Source of the DNA: CAYNRG01 sp047974855
GTDB lineage: Bacteria; Bacillota_I; Bacilli_A; Erysipelotrichales; Erysipelotrichaceae
Assembly: GCA_047974855.1 (NCBI GenBank)
Contig: JBKECT010000033.1
Location: forward strand, 1 to 64,000
Direction of reading: 5' to 3'
DNA length: 64,000 bases
The translations under genes and the position numbers were made by a program. Of this stretch, positions 42,347 to 52,075 are shown one piece after another. The notes under the pieces were generated by a model. It made no database searches. It was given only the letters and a program-made list of their open reading frames with translations, and was not told where the DNA came from. How positions within the stretch are numbered: the first letter of the stretch is position 1; the number at the start of each line of letters is the position of its first letter.

Positions 42347-42571
42347 CTATTTTATTTCCACATTGAAGTAAAACGCACTACCCAACTTTTCTTTAATGGC
42401 CTCCTTTAAAATCTTTGCTCCTGCCACTTCATCTTCATGAGTATCCTCAAAGTAGAGTTTCATCCCATCTTCTTTTATAAAGGTAAACCGGTGTGTATCA
42501 TCCCCAACATTAGGAGCAAGTGCCTTAACATCTTCCCGTTTTAGGGGCATATTTACAATAATCATTTTCAT
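42347..42571 (-). CDS. hypothetical protein, 74 aa
   Basis: KMIIVNMPLKREDVKALAPN followed by DTHRFTFIKEDGMKLYFEDT suggests a small alpha-beta protein. No family recognised. It stands alone upstream of the PTS operon with a GGAGGAATG-type start. Confidence 0.6.
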   Translation of the reverse strand: MKMIIVNMPLKREDVKALAPNVGDDTHRFTFIKEDGMKLYFEDTHEDEVAGAKILKEAIKEKLGSAFYFNVEIK

Positions 42572-42674
42572 TCCTCCATTTTTCTAAGAGTTATTATAGC
42601 ACAACACACTTATTTTTAAAGAATTAAGGCGTTCTCCCTTTCCTCTCAGATATACATTTATCTCCTCTTATGGT

Positions 42675-43247
42675 ATGATGAAACTGGTGATGACGATGAA
42701 AGTAAAATGTGAAAAGTGTAAACAAATTCTCAATAAAGATATTGCAAAAGCATTTGAAGAATACCACGTAGGGCATTTGGAGTGCAGTGAGTGTAGAAAG
42801 AAAAATCCTCGCTATATTAGTGAGAGCGATCTGCTTATGTTTTTTGCTTGTAGCGCAACCTTGTACACGCTAGCAGTTATAGCAATTTATTTCTTATTTG
42901 CAGTTAGCTCAACTATTAATCCACTAATTGTCCTCTCTGGTATTTTTTGTTTATTTATCCTGATGTACTTTTTATCAAAATATATTACGTATTATATTTA
43001 TATTATGGCACCTTTTAAAAAAGGATGGCAAAACATAAAGCTGAATGAAGATGCTGAGGGCATTGCAAAGCGAATGAAATGGCAATTTATTATGTTTTTA
43101 TTAGTAGCTCTAACACTTGGGTCTCAGCCGAATCTAATTATGTATTGTTTCCTACTCTTAATTTCATTCATTATCCTTGTAAGTATCAAAATTAGATTAG
43201 CATTGAGAAATGAAAAAGCTCAACTTCAAAAAAACAACACTCTGTAG
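42675..43247 (+). CDS. membrane protein with a zinc-ribbon-like start, 190 aa
   Basis: Two CxxC pairs (CEKCKQI, CSECRKK) in the first 50 residues, then two membrane helices near 58-80 and 85-105 and a second pair near 135-175. The Met at 42696 may be the real start since no good ribosome binding site fits the first ATG. Function unknown. The terminator ACACTCTGTAGAGTGT (43236-43252) ends it. Confidence 0.6.
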   Translation: MMKLVMTMKVKCEKCKQILNKDIAKAFEEYHVGHLECSECRKKNPRYISESDLLMFFACSATLYTLAVIAIYFLFAVSSTINPLIVLSGIFCLFILMYFLSKYITYYIYIMAPFKKGWQNIKLNEDAEGIAKRMKWQFIMFLLVALTLGSQPNLIMYCFLLLISFIILVSIKIRLALRNEKAQLQKNNTL

Positions 43248-43260
43248 AGTGTTATTTTTT
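43236..43260. terminator. bidirectional terminator
   Basis: AACACTCTGTAGAGTGTTATTTTTT overlaps the end of the membrane protein gene and the mglC stop codon. Confidence 0.75.
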
Positions 43261-44247
43261 AACTGTATATTTTCGAATATCCAACGCTACCGCAACAATA
43301 ATAACAAATCCTTGAGCAATAAATTGATACGATGTATCCACACCTAAGAATTGCAATGATGTTTTCATTAACTCAAATACTAGGACCCCTAATAAAATTC
43401 CTTGAACTTTACCAATTCCTCCTGTTGTTGATACCCCACCAATTGTACAGGCTGCAATGGCTTCCAACTCATATCCTAGTCCTAAGTTAACTGATGCTCC
43501 TCCAGATTTAGCGGCCAAAAGAAACCCAGCAAACCCATACATTAATCCAGCAAGAGTATAAATGCGAAGTTTGGTTGCCGTTGTGTTTACCCCAGATACT
43601 TCTGCGGCACTTTCATTTCCACCAATCGCATACATATATTTCCCATGTCGAGTTTTATTATATAAAATCCAAAATAGGACACCCATAACAATCGCTATAA
43701 CAAGCAACCACTTAAACGTATAGGCTGAAGATATCTCAATCCCACCTGATGCCAATTGTGTGAAATCTCTTCTCAACCCTCCAATTGGGTCTGCCCCTGA
43801 ATAGATTAGATTAATTCCATAAACTATTGTTTGCATCCCTAAGGTCGCTAAAAACGCCGGGACTTTTAAATAAGATACAACTATTCCATTCACTAAACCA
43901 AACAGTGCTGTTACTAATATAACAATTCCAAACACCAACATTAATGGTAACTGAGGAAGATTTTGGAAAAACATATCTGTATAATCTGCACGTTGCAACA
44001 AGGTGCACGCAAGAACTCCGCCCAATCCAACTAATCGACCCGCAGACAAGTCTGTCCCTTTTGTAATTAAGCATCCACTAACCCCAAGGGCAATCAAGAA
44101 ACGTGGCGCTATGTTTGAGGTGATATTATTAAAATTACTTAGTGTAAAAAAGTTGTCTTGAGTAATTCCTACAAACAGCACCAAAAGGAACAATAATATA
44201 ACAATTGCGTTGTTGCTTAAAAAATCTTTTATTCTTTTTATTTCCAT
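43252..44247 (-). CDS. mglC: galactose/methylgalactoside ABC permease
   Basis: A 331-aa protein of about nine helices with the family stretch GTDLSAGRLVGLGGVLACTL and EVSGVNTTATKLRIYTLAGL. It forms the channel of the MglBAC importer. Comes directly after mglA in the operon. Confidence 0.92.
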   Translation of the reverse strand: MEIKRIKDFLSNNAIVILLFLLVLFVGITQDNFFTLSNFNNITSNIAPRFLIALGVSGCLITKGTDLSAGRLVGLGGVLACTLLQRADYTDMFFQNLPQLPLMLVFGIVILVTALFGLVNGIVVSYLKVPAFLATLGMQTIVYGINLIYSGADPIGGLRRDFTQLASGGIEISSAYTFKWLLVIAIVMGVLFWILYNKTRHGKYMYAIGGNESAAEVSGVNTTATKLRIYTLAGLMYGFAGFLLAAKSGGASVNLGLGYELEAIAACTIGGVSTTGGIGKVQGILLGVLVFELMKTSLQFLGVDTSYQFIAQGFVIIVAVALDIRKYTVKK

Positions 44248-44261
44248 ATTTTTCTACTCCC

Positions 44262-45770
44262 TTACATATATCTTGTGGCAAGATTCATTACATTTTCTTG
44301 GGTTGCTTCTGAACCATCTAAAATTCCTGCAAGTCTTGCATCACTCATTACCATAACACGATCACTCATTCCTAGCAACTCTGGCATTTCAGATGAAATC
44401 ATAATAATTGATTTCCCCTGTTTTGCAAGGTTTGCTATAAGTGTATAAATTTCATACTTTGCCCCAACATCAATTCCACGTGTTGGTTCATCCAAAATTA
44501 GTACATCAGGATCATTAGCTAACCATCTTCCAATAATTACCTTTTGTTGGTTCCCGCCAGATAGTGATTGTATTTGTGTTTTAGAACTTGGAGTCTTAAT
44601 ACTCATTTTGTTAATATTGTCTTGTACAAGTCGCTCTAATTTTCTATTGTTTAATATAACCTTAGCGTTAAGATATTTATCCAATGATGCGATTCCAACG
44701 TTATCTGAAATAGATAAAACTCCAAATATTCCTGTTGCTCGGCGATCTTCTGTCAACAAAGCAATTCCCTTCTTTATCGCATCTTGTGGTCGTCTAATTT
44801 TTAAAACTTCCCCATTATACGTTATTGTTCCGGTTGATATTTGACGAATACCAAAAATAGCCTCCATTAACTCTGTTCTCTGTGCTCCTACCAATCCTCC
44901 AACACCCAATATTTCTCCTTTTCTCAAATCGAAGTTAATATTTTTAAATGATCTTGGATTGATTGATGTAAAATCTCTTATCTCTAAGCACACGTCGCCT
45001 GGAGTATTTTCTCTAAGTGGAAAACGATTTGTTAATTCTCTTCCCACCATTTTCTTAATGATAAGATCTGTTGTTAATTCACTTGATGGCCAAGTACCAA
45101 CATAAGCTCCATCTCGCATGATAGTCACTTCATCTGAAATTTTTAAAATTTCTTCCATCTTATGAGAAATATAAATAATCGATACTCCATTAGCTTTTAG
45201 CTTGCTGATAATATCGAATAATCCTTCTACTTCATTTTCAGTTAGTGATGATGTTGGCTCATCCATAATGACCACTTTAGCATTAACCGATACTGCTTTA
45301 GCAATTTCTACAGATTGCATATTAGAAACTGATAAATCAGAAAGTTTCATTTTTGGATTAAATTTCATATTCACTTCATTTAATAATGCTTTAGTATCAG
45401 CGTACATCTTTCCATGATCGATTATTTTTAGTGGCCCAATATTTTTTGTTGGATACCTACCGCAGAATATATTTTCTGCTATGCTTCTATCAAGAATAGG
45501 TTGTTGTTCTTGCTGTACCATTGCAATTCCACGCATCAAAGCATCATGTGGATTTTTAATGTCGACTTCTTGACCATCAAAAATTATTTCTCCACCATCT
45601 TTTTTATAAATCCCAAATAAGCATTTCATTAATGTTGATTTCCCAGCTCCATTCTCACCCATTAAGGCATGAACAGTTCCAGGTCTAACATTAAGATTGA
45701 CACCATCTAGTGCTTTGACACCTGGGAAGCTTTTACTTATATTTTTCATTTGCAAAATATAATCACTCAT
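44262..45770 (-). CDS. mglA: galactose/methylgalactoside ABC ATPase
   Basis: Two ABC domains fused in 502 aa. The first has Walker A GENGAGKST (about residue 38) and LSVSNMQSVEIAKA. The second has a degenerate A loop (GGLVGAQRTELMEAIFG), the signature LSGGNQQKVIIGRWL and Walker B DVLILDEPTRGID. This is the MglA/RbsA layout. Confidence 0.93.
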   Translation of the reverse strand: MSDYILQMKNISKSFPGVKALDGVNLNVRPGTVHALMGENGAGKSTLMKCLFGIYKKDGGEIIFDGQEVDIKNPHDALMRGIAMVQQEQQPILDRSIAENIFCGRYPTKNIGPLKIIDHGKMYADTKALLNEVNMKFNPKMKLSDLSVSNMQSVEIAKAVSVNAKVVIMDEPTSSLTENEVEGLFDIISKLKANGVSIIYISHKMEEILKISDEVTIMRDGAYVGTWPSSELTTDLIIKKMVGRELTNRFPLRENTPGDVCLEIRDFTSINPRSFKNINFDLRKGEILGVGGLVGAQRTELMEAIFGIRQISTGTITYNGEVLKIRRPQDAIKKGIALLTEDRRATGIFGVLSISDNVGIASLDKYLNAKVILNNRKLERLVQDNINKMSIKTPSSKTQIQSLSGGNQQKVIIGRWLANDPDVLILDEPTRGIDVGAKYEIYTLIANLAKQGKSIIMISSEMPELLGMSDRVMVMSDARLAGILDGSEATQENVMNLATRYM

Positions 45771-45802
45771 TGTTTTTCCTCCTAGACATCTTTTCTTTAA
45801 AA

Positions 45803-45830
45803 ATTAAGTGTGCACTAAGGCACACTTAAT
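45803..45830 (-). terminator. mglB-mglA intergenic hairpin
   Basis: ATTAAGTGTGC and GCACACTTAAT-type arms flank a CTTAG loop, between mglB and mglA. Such hairpins stabilise mglB mRNA or lower mglA-mglC expression, giving excess binding protein. Confidence 0.65.
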
Positions 45831-45854
45831 TATTTTTTGTTATGTGTTAGTTTT

Positions 45855-46880
45855 CTATTTAAATTCTGCTGCATTTGCTGCAGTAACTTTAACATAGTCT
45901 ACCCAGTAATATGTTTCAAGTGTTTCTCCGTTAACTGCTTTGATTGCAGCATCAACAGCTTGGTGAGATTGCCCAACATGGTCATTCAATACAGTACCAG
46001 TCATTCCACCTGTTGAAACTAAGTCAACCGCTTCAGCAAGAGCATCAACTCCAACTAAGTAGATATCTTCTCCAACTGTACGTCCTGCAGCCGCAATTGC
46101 TTGAGCAGCTCCTAAAGCCATTCCGTCATTATTACAGAAAACAACTTCGATTTGATCTCCATATTTTGTTAAAGCGTTTGCAACAATTTCTTGCCCTTTT
46201 GCTTGATCCCAGTCTCCGCGTTGTTCATCAAGTTTTTCAACTGTGTTTCCTGACGTTTCAGTGTATTGAGAAATTGAGAATTCTGTACGGTATTTTGCAT
46301 CTACATTTTCTGGATCTCCTACAACCATTACATATTGAAGAACTCCATCCCCATTTAAATCTCCCTTGTTTTCAAGTTCAGCAATAATTTCTCCTTGGAA
46401 TTTACCTGATTGACGAGCATCAGCCCCAACATAAGTGTACATTCCTTCGTAGTCTGTACCATCATATAGTGCCATATCCTCTTCAGAAGGTTCACGGTTA
46501 ATGAAGATACATGGAATGTTTGCTTCATTACATTTGTCAATTACTGTTGATGCAGATGTAGATTGAACCAAGTTAATGATAAGAACATCATAACCTTGTA
46601 CGATAAAGTTATCGATTTGATTTGTTTGTTCTGCTTGGTCATTTTTACCATCTTGGATTGTTACATTGTACTTCACTTCATCAGTGCTTAATGAGTCAAA
46701 ATAAGATTGAATTTCATTGCGGTAAAGAGTCATGAAGTTGTCATCAAATTTATAGATTGATACTCCAACATTAACCTCCTTTACATCTCCTGTTGAATCT
46801 GGTGTTTCACTTGGAGTTGATGTGCTTGAGCACCCAACTAGTACCATTGCGGCAATTAATAAAGATATAAGTTTTTTCAT
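45855..46880 (-). CDS. mglB: galactose-binding lipoprotein
   Basis: A periplasmic-binding-type protein anchored as a lipoprotein (VLVGCSS, cysteine near residue 17). VNVGVSIYKFDDNFMTLYRN, TDYEGMYTYVGADARQSGKF, VVFCNNDGMALGAAQAI and VGVDALAEAV are typical of MglB (Asn-Asp ligand pair). Start at 46880 is set by GGAGGGAAA; the upstream extension overlaps the promoter. Confidence 0.93.
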   Translation of the reverse strand: MKKLISLLIAAMVLVGCSSTSTPSETPDSTGDVKEVNVGVSIYKFDDNFMTLYRNEIQSYFDSLSTDEVKYNVTIQDGKNDQAEQTNQIDNFIVQGYDVLIINLVQSTSASTVIDKCNEANIPCIFINREPSEEDMALYDGTDYEGMYTYVGADARQSGKFQGEIIAELENKGDLNGDGVLQYVMVVGDPENVDAKYRTEFSISQYTETSGNTVEKLDEQRGDWDQAKGQEIVANALTKYGDQIEVVFCNNDGMALGAAQAIAAAGRTVGEDIYLVGVDALAEAVDLVSTGGMTGTVLNDHVGQSHQAVDAAIKAVNGETLETYYWVDYVKVTAANAAEFK

Positions 46881-46923
46881 TTTCCCTCCTCGGTATACTT
46901 CTGTTTGTTTTGTATACGCTTTC

Positions 46924-46998
46924 ATCATAACGCTATTATTTTTTTCAGTCAATAAACAAGAACTTTTTTCCTCCATTTGTTTCTTTGTTTAGTAAAAC
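46924..46998 (-). promoter_or_regulatory. mgl promoter and GalR/LacI-type operator
   Basis: On the minus strand -35 TTGACT (46947-46952), 17-bp spacer, -10 TATGAT (46924-46929). An operator-like TTGTTTAGTAAAAC is at 46985-46998. Confidence 0.7.
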
Positions 46999-47069
46999 TT
47001 TTGATGTATTCCCATTCAATTGAACTATTTTTTCTTTTAAATATCCCAAAATACAAAATATTGACCATT

Positions 47070-47114
47070 TTGTTTACTAAACAAATTGACAATTTCCACA
47101 TTCTAGGCTAAATT
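47070..47114 (+). promoter_or_regulatory. promoter and operator of the LacI-type regulator gene
   Basis: TTGTTTACTAAACAA (47070-47084) is a palindromic operator just upstream of -35 TTGACA (47086-47091), 17-bp spacer, -10 TAAATT (47109-47114). The same half-site occurs at 46985-46998 and 50621-50636. Confidence 0.75.
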
Positions 47115-47136
47115 AAAAGAAAAGGGAGATAATCTT

Positions 47137-48165
47137 ATGGCAACGATTCGAGATGTAGCAAAAATAGCTAATGTATCCATTTCAACGGTATCTAGGGTAT
47201 TGAATTATGATCCCTCTTTAAATGTCCCAGAAACAACCAAGCAACTCGTCTTTGATGCCGTTTTAAAACTTGGCTATGTAAAAAAAGAAGTTAAAACCAA
47301 AAACCTTTACCTCCGCTACCGTGTCGGCATTGTCCAATGGCATACCAACGAAAAGGAATTACAAGACCCCTTCTATCATTCCATTCGCATTGGCATCGAA
47401 TCTACTCTCCATAACCACAGCATTGAAATTATTCGTGCTTTCAAAAATGATCAAGACTATTTTGAAAAACTTAAAGGACTTGATGGGATCATCTGTGTTG
47501 GAAAATTCAGTAAGACAGAGATCGCTGAATTTAGAAAGATTACAGATAAAATTATCTTCATTGATATGTTCATGAATAAAATCTATGTCAATACGATTGT
47601 CATGGATACTCAAAACGCTATGAAAGATGCCGTTGAGTACCTAGTTTCACTGAACCACAAAAAAATTGGATTTCTAGGTGGTGTTGAATACACCTCTGAT
47701 GGACTTCAATATCTTGATCAGCGTCTCCCCTATTTTGAAAAATATTGCACACATCATCACATTGAGTATCTGCCCTACATCCATAAAGGAACATTTTCAG
47801 CCGATTCTGGTTACGATATGATGAAGTCACTCTTAGCCAGTGCAAAACTTCCTACCGCAGTATTCTGTGCTAATGATCCCATCGCTTTTGGTGCACTTAG
47901 TGCCTTAAGCGAGGCTGGATTAAATGTTCCTGATGACATCTCTATCATTGCTTTCAACAACGATCCAGCATCCGCCTATACCACGCCTCCTCTCACAACG
48001 ATTAATGTTCCTTCTGAAAAAATGGGAGAATTGAGCGCACACTTGCTGGTTATGTTTTTTAAACAAAAAAAGATTTATCCGATGACCTCCATGATCCCAT
48101 GCGAGCTAATTATTCGCCAATCTTGTGGGAAAGCCAAAGAGTCTCTTCATAAACAAAAAACATAG
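47137..48165 (+). CDS. LacI/GalR-family regulator
   Basis: The HTH IRDVAKIANVSISTVSRVLN is at residues 3-22, and the sugar-binding domain (DGIICVGKFSKTEIAEF, DGLQYLDQRLPYFEKYCTHH, AVFCANDPIAFGALSALSEA) follows. Divergent from mglBAC, it probably senses galactose and controls mgl, gatZ/kbaZ and perhaps galKM through the GTTTAGTAAAAC sites. Confidence 0.9.
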   Translation: MATIRDVAKIANVSISTVSRVLNYDPSLNVPETTKQLVFDAVLKLGYVKKEVKTKNLYLRYRVGIVQWHTNEKELQDPFYHSIRIGIESTLHNHSIEIIRAFKNDQDYFEKLKGLDGIICVGKFSKTEIAEFRKITDKIIFIDMFMNKIYVNTIVMDTQNAMKDAVEYLVSLNHKKIGFLGGVEYTSDGLQYLDQRLPYFEKYCTHHHIEYLPYIHKGTFSADSGYDMMKSLLASAKLPTAVFCANDPIAFGALSALSEAGLNVPDDISIIAFNNDPASAYTTPPLTTINVPSEKMGELSAHLLVMFFKQKKIYPMTSMIPCELIIRQSCGKAKESLHKQKT

Positions 48166-48191
48166 GTCCTGTGGACTCTATGTTTTTTTAT
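48151..48191. terminator. bidirectional terminator
   Basis: AAAAAACATAG..CTATGTTTTTT stem separates the regulator gene from the galK stop codon. Confidence 0.8.
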
Positions 48192-48200
48192 ACTTCATAA

Positions 48201-49472
48201 CTAAATTATTTTATAGCCACCTACAGGACGAATTGATAGCACAAAGCACGACCCTGCTCCATAAATCAATTCCATTTGCTGGCGATAGCTTTCTAGTTTC
48301 TCCTTAGGAACAAAAGCTTGAATGGTTCCTGCTAATCCTCCACCGTGAACACGGTATGCTCCTTGATGATGCAAGATTTCATCAGATACCGCCAACGCTA
48401 CTGACAATGCCTGTTTCTCAACATCCTTTGGGCTATAGACATTTTGAAGATACATATATGAAGAGTTCCCAGATTCAATAATTAATTTTTTAAATGTTGG
48501 CATATCATTTTCTTTTAATGCCTTTACTTGATTTAGTACCCGATCTGTTTCTTCAAAAAAATGAAAGGCACGTAACACGGCACGATCTGAAACAACTTCT
48601 CGAAGACGAAAGATATTCTTCAAAAACTCTTCTTTTGTGCATTGTGAAAGAACTTCTTTTCCCAATGCTTTTGCTACATCTTTCATCTCTTTTGGCATCA
48701 AGCTGTATTCATCCGATAAATCTGCATGACTTCCTTTAGTATCAATTAAACATATCGCATAATCGGAATGAGCAAAATCAAACTGAACTTGTTCCACTAC
48801 CGGATTAGCTTTATCTTTAAAATCAATGAATACAAATCCACCTACCGAACATGCCATTTGATCTAATAACCCACATGGTTTCATAAAATAATTATTTTCT
48901 GCATATTGCCCAATCTTTGCAATCTCAATAGAATTAATTTCACCATTATTATATAGGTTAGATAAGATCGTCCCAATCAACACTTCAAATGCTGCACTGG
49001 ATGATATCCCCGATCCCTTTAAAACATGGCTATGGCTCACAGCTTTAAATCCACCAATTTGATAACCCAACTCCTTAAAGCGTGCTAAGGTTCCTCTTAT
49101 CAGAGCCTCAGAAGTAAACTTTTCATCTTCTCTAATTTCTAATTCATCTACTCTTATTGGATTGACTTCAAATCCTTCTGCATAATATTCACATGTTTTT
49201 TCACTCATTACCACAACTGCTGCAATATCCATATTGACACTCGCCGCAAGGACTCTTCCTTGCTGATGATCGGTATGATTGCCACCAATTTCTGTCCTGC
49301 CTGGTGCACAAATCAAATGAGCATCGCAATCAGAAAATTTTTCAAGCGCTTGATCTAACAGCTTTTCATACCGTTTCTTTTCCCCTTGAATCACATCACT
49401 GCAGCAAATCATTTCTAATGTCTTATCGAATTCCCCTTGCATCAGCTTACTCTTAATTTCACTAATTTTCAT
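48201..49472 (-). CDS. galK: galactokinase
   Basis: A 423-aa GHMP kinase: the galactokinase signature APGRTEIGGNHTDHQQG (about residues 57-73), the ATP loop HVLKGSGISSSAAFEV, and the C-terminal YRVHGGGLAGTIQAF. It makes galactose-1-phosphate. galT and galE are not in this window. It overlaps galM by 11 nt. Confidence 0.93.
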   Translation of the reverse strand: MKISEIKSKLMQGEFDKTLEMICCSDVIQGEKKRYEKLLDQALEKFSDCDAHLICAPGRTEIGGNHTDHQQGRVLAASVNMDIAAVVVMSEKTCEYYAEGFEVNPIRVDELEIREDEKFTSEALIRGTLARFKELGYQIGGFKAVSHSHVLKGSGISSSAAFEVLIGTILSNLYNNGEINSIEIAKIGQYAENNYFMKPCGLLDQMACSVGGFVFIDFKDKANPVVEQVQFDFAHSDYAICLIDTKGSHADLSDEYSLMPKEMKDVAKALGKEVLSQCTKEEFLKNIFRLREVVSDRAVLRAFHFFEETDRVLNQVKALKENDMPTFKKLIIESGNSSYMYLQNVYSPKDVEKQALSVALAVSDEILHHQGAYRVHGGGLAGTIQAFVPKEKLESYRQQMELIYGAGSCFVLSIRPVGGYKII

Positions 49473-50493
49473 GGCTTCCTCCTATTTGAAATCTAAACTC
49501 TGTTATGTGGTGCAACTCTTCCCCTTTTTTTAAAATTGGCTTCCTATTATTTTTTGTTTGAATCGCATTGGGATAATATTGTGTTTCAAAACAAACAGAA
49601 CTTCGCCTTGGAAACTTTCCTCCCCATTTACCACTTTTTGACATCCCATCCAAAAAATTAGCAGAATATAAGTGCATACCAGGGCAATCTGAGTATAGAA
49701 TCATTTTTACTTCTTTTCCCTGGCACTCCACAAATTTTCTAAACCCTGTTCCACGCACAAGAAAGTGATGATCATAGCCATTCCCATGCTTTAGCTGGAC
49801 TTCATCTTTGTCGATATCTTGTCCTAATGCTTTCAATCGTGTGAAATCAAATGCAGTTCCTTTAACTTCCACTACCTCATCTTGCGTACATCCTCTTTCA
49901 TCTATGCTTGCAAAATAATCAGCTTCTATTTTAATTTTATGCTCTAGTGCCGAGTTACTTGACACTCCATCTAAATTAAAGAAGGCATGATTGGTTATAT
50001 TGAATAAAGTATCTTGATCTGACTTCCCTTCATACTCGAAACTAAATCCATCTTCCAATAACGAATAAATCACCTTCACCTCTAAATTACCTGGGTATCC
50101 TTCTTCTCCATTTTGGCTAAAATAGGTACAACTGAGTTTATTTTTTTGATCTTCTATTATCCATATTTTTTGATCAAATCCTTTTTCTCCACCATGAAGT
50201 GAGTTCCCATTATTATTTTTTGCCAACTGAAACTTTACTCCATTAAGTATAAATTCCCCCTTGCCAATTCGGTTGCATACTCTTCCTATGGTTTGTCCCA
50301 TATACTGAACTTCATTTTGATATCCTGTAACACCGGTAAACCCTTGCACTACATCGATTCCATTTCCTTTAAGTGTTGCCGATACCAACGTTGCTCCATA
50401 GTCACTTACCTCTATTTTGATAAATTCATTCTCTATGGAATAAAGAGAAGTCTCTTTCCCCTCATTTGTTTTTCCAAATGGTTTTACACCCAT
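49462..50493 (-). CDS. galM: aldose 1-epimerase
   Basis: A 343-aa mutarotase with GQTIGRVCNRIGKGEF, NNGNSLHGGEKGFDQKIW, FNITNHAFFNLDG (catalytic histidine) and a late acidic region TQYYPNAIQ. The start at 50493 is set by AAAGGAGAAAAGT. It prepares alpha-galactose for GalK. Confidence 0.9.
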   Translation of the reverse strand: MGVKPFGKTNEGKETSLYSIENEFIKIEVSDYGATLVSATLKGNGIDVVQGFTGVTGYQNEVQYMGQTIGRVCNRIGKGEFILNGVKFQLAKNNNGNSLHGGEKGFDQKIWIIEDQKNKLSCTYFSQNGEEGYPGNLEVKVIYSLLEDGFSFEYEGKSDQDTLFNITNHAFFNLDGVSSNSALEHKIKIEADYFASIDERGCTQDEVVEVKGTAFDFTRLKALGQDIDKDEVQLKHGNGYDHHFLVRGTGFRKFVECQGKEVKMILYSDCPGMHLYSANFLDGMSKSGKWGGKFPRRSSVCFETQYYPNAIQTKNNRKPILKKGEELHHITEFRFQIGGSHEN

Positions 50494-50620
50494 ACTCTTT
50501 TCTCCTTTCATTTTCAATCATCTTTTCTTACACTTTTTATACCATTTTATTTTCTATTTCAGTATATCACTTACCCTATTCAAAAGTAAGTTCTACTTCT
50601 TTTTTTCAAAGTCTTTATTT

Positions 50621-50636
50621 GTGTTTAGTAAAACAC
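50621..50636. promoter_or_regulatory. GalR/LacI-type operator upstream of galM and the aldolase gene
   Basis: The palindromic GTGTTTAGTAAAACAC lies between galM (minus) and the GatZ-type gene (plus), and shares its core with the two sites at the mgl-regulator locus. It probably links these genes into one galactose regulon. Confidence 0.65.
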
Positions 50637-50735
50637 CCATAACATCATTAAAAAATGCAAGAAACTTCACACTTTATCTAATTCTTTTGCACTTGAAATG
50701 TGATACATTAAATATATTAGAAATGGAGATCGGTC

Positions 50736-52046
50736 ATGAAAAATCATCCTTTATTTAATTTATTGAATCAATCGGAGTATCCAGTTGGAATTTATTCTGC
50801 TTGTACTGCCAATCCTCTTGTATTAGAAGCTTGCATGGAGAAGGCACTACAAACAAACTCTCCTCTTCTTATTGAAGCAACTGCAAATCAAGTAGATCAT
50901 CATGGAGGATACACCGGAATGACTCCAAAAGATTTCTATCAGTTTATTGAGTCGCTTGCAAAAAAGCACTCCCTGAGTATGAATCAAATTGTACTGGGTG
51001 GTGACCACCTAGGTCCATTAACATTTGCCCATCTTCCAGAAAGTGAAGCGATGGAAGAAGCCAAGACTGTTGTTAGAGATTATGTTCTTGCAGGATTTAC
51101 TAAGATTCATATTGATACCAGCATGAAACTTCTTGATGATCCAGAATATTTAACCGATGATATTATTGCATCGCGTGGCGCCATTTTAGCTCAAGTTGCT
51201 GAAGAAGCTTATCAAACTTTACTAAAAAGCAATCCCCAAGCAATCCATCCTGTCTACATCGTAGGAAGTGAAGTTCCAATCCCCGGCGGTGCACAAGCAA
51301 CAACTTCCGAGCTTCAAGTCACTCGCCCTGAAGACTTCAAAGCTACTCTCAATTCTTTTAAAACTCATTTTGAAAACTTAGGACTGCAAAAAAGCTGGCA
51401 ATATGTTATCGCAATTGTAGTTCAACCAGGAATTGAAGAAAAGGATAGTGGTTGCACAGACTACAACCCCAGCAAAGCGGTTGCATTAATGTCGGCTTTG
51501 CGTGATGAAAATTCCTTAGTTTTTGAAGGACATTCTTCTGACTATCAAACAAAAGAAGCTCTTCGTCAGCTCGTGCAAGATGGCGTTCGTATTTTAAAGG
51601 TTGGTCCAGGATTAACTTTCGCATTAAGAGAAGCTCTATTTTCTCTAGCTCATATAGAAAAAGAAATTTTCCATCATCAGCTAGAAAAACAAAGTCACTT
51701 TATTGAGGCATTAGATGATGAAATGCTTAAAAGTCCAAAATATTGGGAAAAGTATTATCATGGAACAGATAGTGAGATTGCATTAAAAAGGAAATACTCT
51801 TTCTCTGATCGTTGTCGCTACTATCTTCCAACCGAACCCATGCAAAAAGCGCAAGAAAAATTAATTCAAAACCTAGCACAATCTGAAATACCTTTAAATC
51901 TGCTGAGTCAATTCATGCCAATTCAATATCGTAAGGTACGTCAAAAAGTATTGGCTAATCACCCATTAGCGCTAATTAAAGATTATATAGGGCTAACTAT
52001 TGATGATTACCTTGATGCAACGATGCAAACTAAATTAATGAAATAA
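50736..52046 (+). CDS. tagatose-bisphosphate aldolase non-catalytic subunit (GatZ/KbaZ/AgaZ)
   Basis: A 436-aa protein: PVGIYSACTANPLVLEACME, LLIEATANQVDHHGGYTGMT, IVLGGDHLGP, ILKVGPGLTFALREALF. The family stabilises the class II tagatose-1,6-bisphosphate aldolase in galactitol and GalNAc pathways. The partner aldolase (GatY/KbaY) is not in the window. A terminator (ACCATTCGCATATGCGAACGG, about 52048-52074) follows. Confidence 0.9.
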   Translation: MKNHPLFNLLNQSEYPVGIYSACTANPLVLEACMEKALQTNSPLLIEATANQVDHHGGYTGMTPKDFYQFIESLAKKHSLSMNQIVLGGDHLGPLTFAHLPESEAMEEAKTVVRDYVLAGFTKIHIDTSMKLLDDPEYLTDDIIASRGAILAQVAEEAYQTLLKSNPQAIHPVYIVGSEVPIPGGAQATTSELQVTRPEDFKATLNSFKTHFENLGLQKSWQYVIAIVVQPGIEEKDSGCTDYNPSKAVALMSALRDENSLVFEGHSSDYQTKEALRQLVQDGVRILKVGPGLTFALREALFSLAHIEKEIFHHQLEKQSHFIEALDDEMLKSPKYWEKYYHGTDSEIALKRKYSFSDRCRYYLPTEPMQKAQEKLIQNLAQSEIPLNLLSQFMPIQYRKVRQKVLANHPLALIKDYIGLTIDDYLDATMQTKLMK

Positions 52047-52047
52047 A

Positions 52048-52075
52048 CCATTCGCATATGCGAACGGTTTTTAAA
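52048..52075. terminator. terminator after the GatZ-type gene
   Basis: AACCATTCGCA..TGCGAACGGTT with a T run on the plus strand. It abuts the cupin gene stop on the minus strand. Confidence 0.8.

Noticed and set aside
45944..46387. 147-codon plus-strand frame opposite mglB
   Set aside because: Gln/Leu-rich translation of the complement of a normal binding-protein gene; no start signals.
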